Shown in pieces: positions 5,988-7,560 of a stretch of 7,560 nucleotides of DNA. Below the pieces are notes generated by a model. The model ran no database searches and was not told the DNA's origin. It saw only the letters and a list, made by a program, of their open reading frames with translations. Each line of letters begins with the position of its first letter. Position 1 is the stretch's first letter. The position numbers were made by a program, and so were the translations under genes. The stretch spans positions 1 to 7,560 of the forward strand of contig CAZIWX010000116.1 of NCBI GenBank assembly GCA_964543125.1, written 5' to 3'. Origin of the DNA: CAZIWX01 sp964543125 (GTDB lineage: Bacteria > Fidelibacterota > UBA8477).

Positions 5988-7028
5988 ATGAAAGCGGAAC
6001 GGTACCATCGCCTTATTCCGAGCTTGGAATCATCGGACTGGTTTCAAAACTGCCGGCACCGGAATTGGATTCGAGTTACCCATTTACCTTTTATCGGACA
6101 ATCTTGCACGCCCCGCATTCTTGGTTCGTTTATAGGTCCCCGTTTCAGGTTGTCCTGTCGTCATTTTGCGGTCCTGTATACTCCGGCGCCGGAAATGCCC
6201 GTAGATAAAATATGGTTCCGATTACAAAACATTACACTCCGCAATAAGATCACCTACCGTTTACTCTCAATCATGGGAAAACATCAGGCGGATTTTCTGG
6301 ATACCGGGGATTCCAATTTCCTGATCCGGTTACCTTATCAAAAAATAATTGAAGATTATTCGGATCGGTACCCTGGAGATTACATGGATGCCTCTATTAT
6401 CAGCAGGATTGTCAGGCATCAGATCATTTTGCACAACCGGCAGGAGGTTCCGGTGTCCGATTTACTTCCCAAACGCTCTTATCTGATTGGCCTGAAAGTG
6501 ATGGCATTTATCAGAAAGTATGACCCCTTGCCGGGAGACCGGGAACTAGTACACCTGTTGAAACAACACTTTAAAATCGAAATCACCCGCCGATATGTTA
6601 CCACCATCCGGCAACAAATGGGTATCCCGTCGCTACGAGAACGGAAGAAACGAATCCCGGCGGCACGCCCGGCGGTGTTCAGCCGCTATTATCCTTTTAC
6701 CGTCGAATCCATGCCCCAATTACCTGCTGACCGTGGCGTTTATGAAATCAGTCTTACAAAGACTACTCACCAGTACCTTCTGGGTTCATCACCGGTGGTT
6801 TACCTGGGTTCGACCAATAATATTAGGGCCCGCCTGTTGACCTATTTAAGAGGTTTTGGACATACCGAGGATATTCGCACTTTTATGGATTCCCATATCC
6901 TGAATATCTGTTATCACCAAACACCCGATCACCGGAAGCTGGAAAATAAACTGATCCATGGCTTTATTGCCTGTATGGGTGAATTGCCGCTTTTAAATAA
7001 AATTAAACCACGGCTCGACGGATACTAG
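5988..7028 (+). CDS. Sigma-54 (RpoN)-like DNA-binding protein fused to a GIY-YIG nuclease domain
   Basis: Residues are numbered from ATG 5940. Part 1 (17-87) is unrecognised. Part 2 (about 88-240) aligns by eye with the C-terminal half of RpoN: W92...R-NK-T (core-binding end), HQADFLDTG (115-123), DASIISRI (150-157) like the RpoN helix-turn-helix HESTISRV, then PLPGDRELVHLL and TRRYVTTIRQ (216-225) where RpoN has its box ARRTVAKYRE, followed by MGIPS. Part 3 (about 260-360) is GIY-YIG: GVY (266-268), YLG (288-290), R296/R298, E335 in LENKLI and N353, so all catalytic positions are present. The Gln/Leu-rich region I of sigma-54, needed for activator response, is absent. It is therefore unlikely to be an ordinary sigma factor; DNA cutting or blocking at -24/-12-like sites is an inference. 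The start at 5988 is chosen for AAAGG eight bases upstream (5975-5979); ATG 5940 adds 16 residues but has no visible ribosome binding site. The gene follows the tRNA-like remnant and the decayed GIY-YIG gene. Confidence 0.8.
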   Translation: MKAERYHRLIPSLESSDWFQNCRHRNWIRVTHLPFIGQSCTPRILGSFIGPRFRLSCRHFAVLYTPAPEMPVDKIWFRLQNITLRNKITYRLLSIMGKHQADFLDTGDSNFLIRLPYQKIIEDYSDRYPGDYMDASIISRIVRHQIILHNRQEVPVSDLLPKRSYLIGLKVMAFIRKYDPLPGDRELVHLLKQHFKIEITRRYVTTIRQQMGIPSLRERKKRIPAARPAVFSRYYPFTVESMPQLPADRGVYEISLTKTTHQYLLGSSPVVYLGSTNNIRARLLTYLRGFGHTEDIRTFMDSHILNICYHQTPDHRKLENKLIHGFIACMGELPLLNKIKPRLDGY

Positions 7029-7560
7029 TTAGCCAAACTTTAGAATGTATCCGTTGATTTTATTCTTCTGAGCGGTATAATCCTCAAAAAGCCCCCGGGG
7101 ATTCTAACGGATTTGAGTCCATGGGAAAACATCTTGCAAAGAAAGAAATTTTAACAATCTTAATGATGCGAAGGAATAATTGGATACATCCGTCATGAAT
7201 AAAATAAAATTTCGTGGCAGCATTCCCGGCCCGGTATCCGAAAGAATGGTTGGGGCGGGGGCCGCGGTGGCAGTATTTCATTGGTCGCCGGAATCGGTCA
7301 TCCAGGGTTTTCGATACGGGAAGAGTAGATTCATCAGTCAAATATTCCCCCGGGTTACGAATGGATTATGGATGCGTTCTTTGATCCTACTCACCACTCT
7401 TTCCTTCAATCAATACGCCCGATTAATCTTTAGCCGGCCAATCAAGAAGAAGGTAGCGGGCAACACTTTAGTCTTTAGATGAGCACCTTCGGGTTTTATG
7501 TCAAATCCGATTACAGGTATAGGAAAAACATGTTGTTAAATAGACTTAAAAGCATGCTTA
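7029..7560 (+). other. Terminal 532 bases without a supportable gene
   Basis: Apart from the promoter above I see a short inverted repeat (AATCC 7079-7083 with GGATT 7099-7103), a GG-N10-GC element with TTGCA at 7124-7138, and two overlapping opposite-strand open frames. The + frame is a 100-codon TTG-start frame from 7180 with AAGGA four bases upstream (7171-7175). The - frame is 7084-7341. Neither shows a domain, compositional balance or repeat that I recognise. A 25-residue basic open frame starts at ATG 7121 (MGKHLAKKEILTILMMRR). This may be the leader of a gene beyond the window or decayed sequence. Confidence 0.4.
7054..7081 (+). promoter_or_regulatory. Near-consensus sigma-70 promoter
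   Basis: TTGATT (7054-7059), a 16-base spacer, then a perfect TATAAT (7076-7081). Transcription would start near 7088. It lies 25 bases after the stop of the sigma-54-like/GIY-YIG gene and points towards the window end, where no gene is recognised. In Bacteroidetes proper the promoter consensus differs, so the call depends on the lineage. Confidence 0.45.

Noticed and set aside
7079..7103. AATCC/GGATT inverted repeat with CCCCGGGG as a terminator
   Set aside because: There is no T-run on the + strand and the GC core leaves no loop; it also sits at the expected transcription start of the 7054-7081 promoter.
7084..7341. Minus-strand 85-codon frame and the overlapping 100-codon + frame from 7180
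   Set aside because: Neither has recognisable motifs, and they overlap each other on opposite strands.
1..7560. CRISPR array, insertion sequence with terminal repeats, or rRNA
   Set aside because: No regularly spaced repeats, transposase or rRNA-like stretches were seen.

Overview
The window is about 49% GC and every confident gene is on the + strand. It looks like a Gram-negative bacterium of the Bacteroidetes/Calditrichaeota/KSB1 side of the FCB group. Two things suggest this. The elongation-factor-G-like protein carries the DAPG and NxLD motifs that I recall from Bacteroidetes-type EF-G paralogues, and the 99-residue protein resembles a small uncharacterised family I associate with the same lineages. 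The assignment is inference from remembered family features.

Region 1 (1-2319) is a compact run: the tail of an unidentified gene, a 99-residue hypothetical protein beginning directly after its stop, and a membrane-anchored tandem-GAF/SpoIIE-type protein phosphatase that overlaps the small gene by 14 bases. The last two are probably translationally coupled.

Region 2 (2320-2774) is a 455-base non-coding stretch with three short hairpins. Two elements in it resemble sigma-54 -24/-12 promoters, and a good Shine-Dalgarno site lies at its end.

Region 3 (2775-5437) holds an EF-G-like translational GTPase with altered G motifs, then a 161-residue HIT-family nucleotide hydrolase/transferase.

Region 4 (5438-7028) is the most unusual part. 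A tRNA-like remnant has a 31-base excess in its anticodon loop and a lost 3' end. It is followed by a degenerate small GIY-YIG nuclease gene. Next comes an intact gene whose protein joins a sigma-54 (RpoN)-like core-binding/DNA-binding module to a C-terminal GIY-YIG nuclease domain with all its key residues. A sigma-54-type DNA reader fused to a nuclease, without the activator-contacting N-terminus of a true sigma factor, is the best candidate here for an undescribed system.

Region 5 (7029-7560) has a near-consensus sigma-70 promoter but no gene I can support. It may be the leader of something beyond the window.
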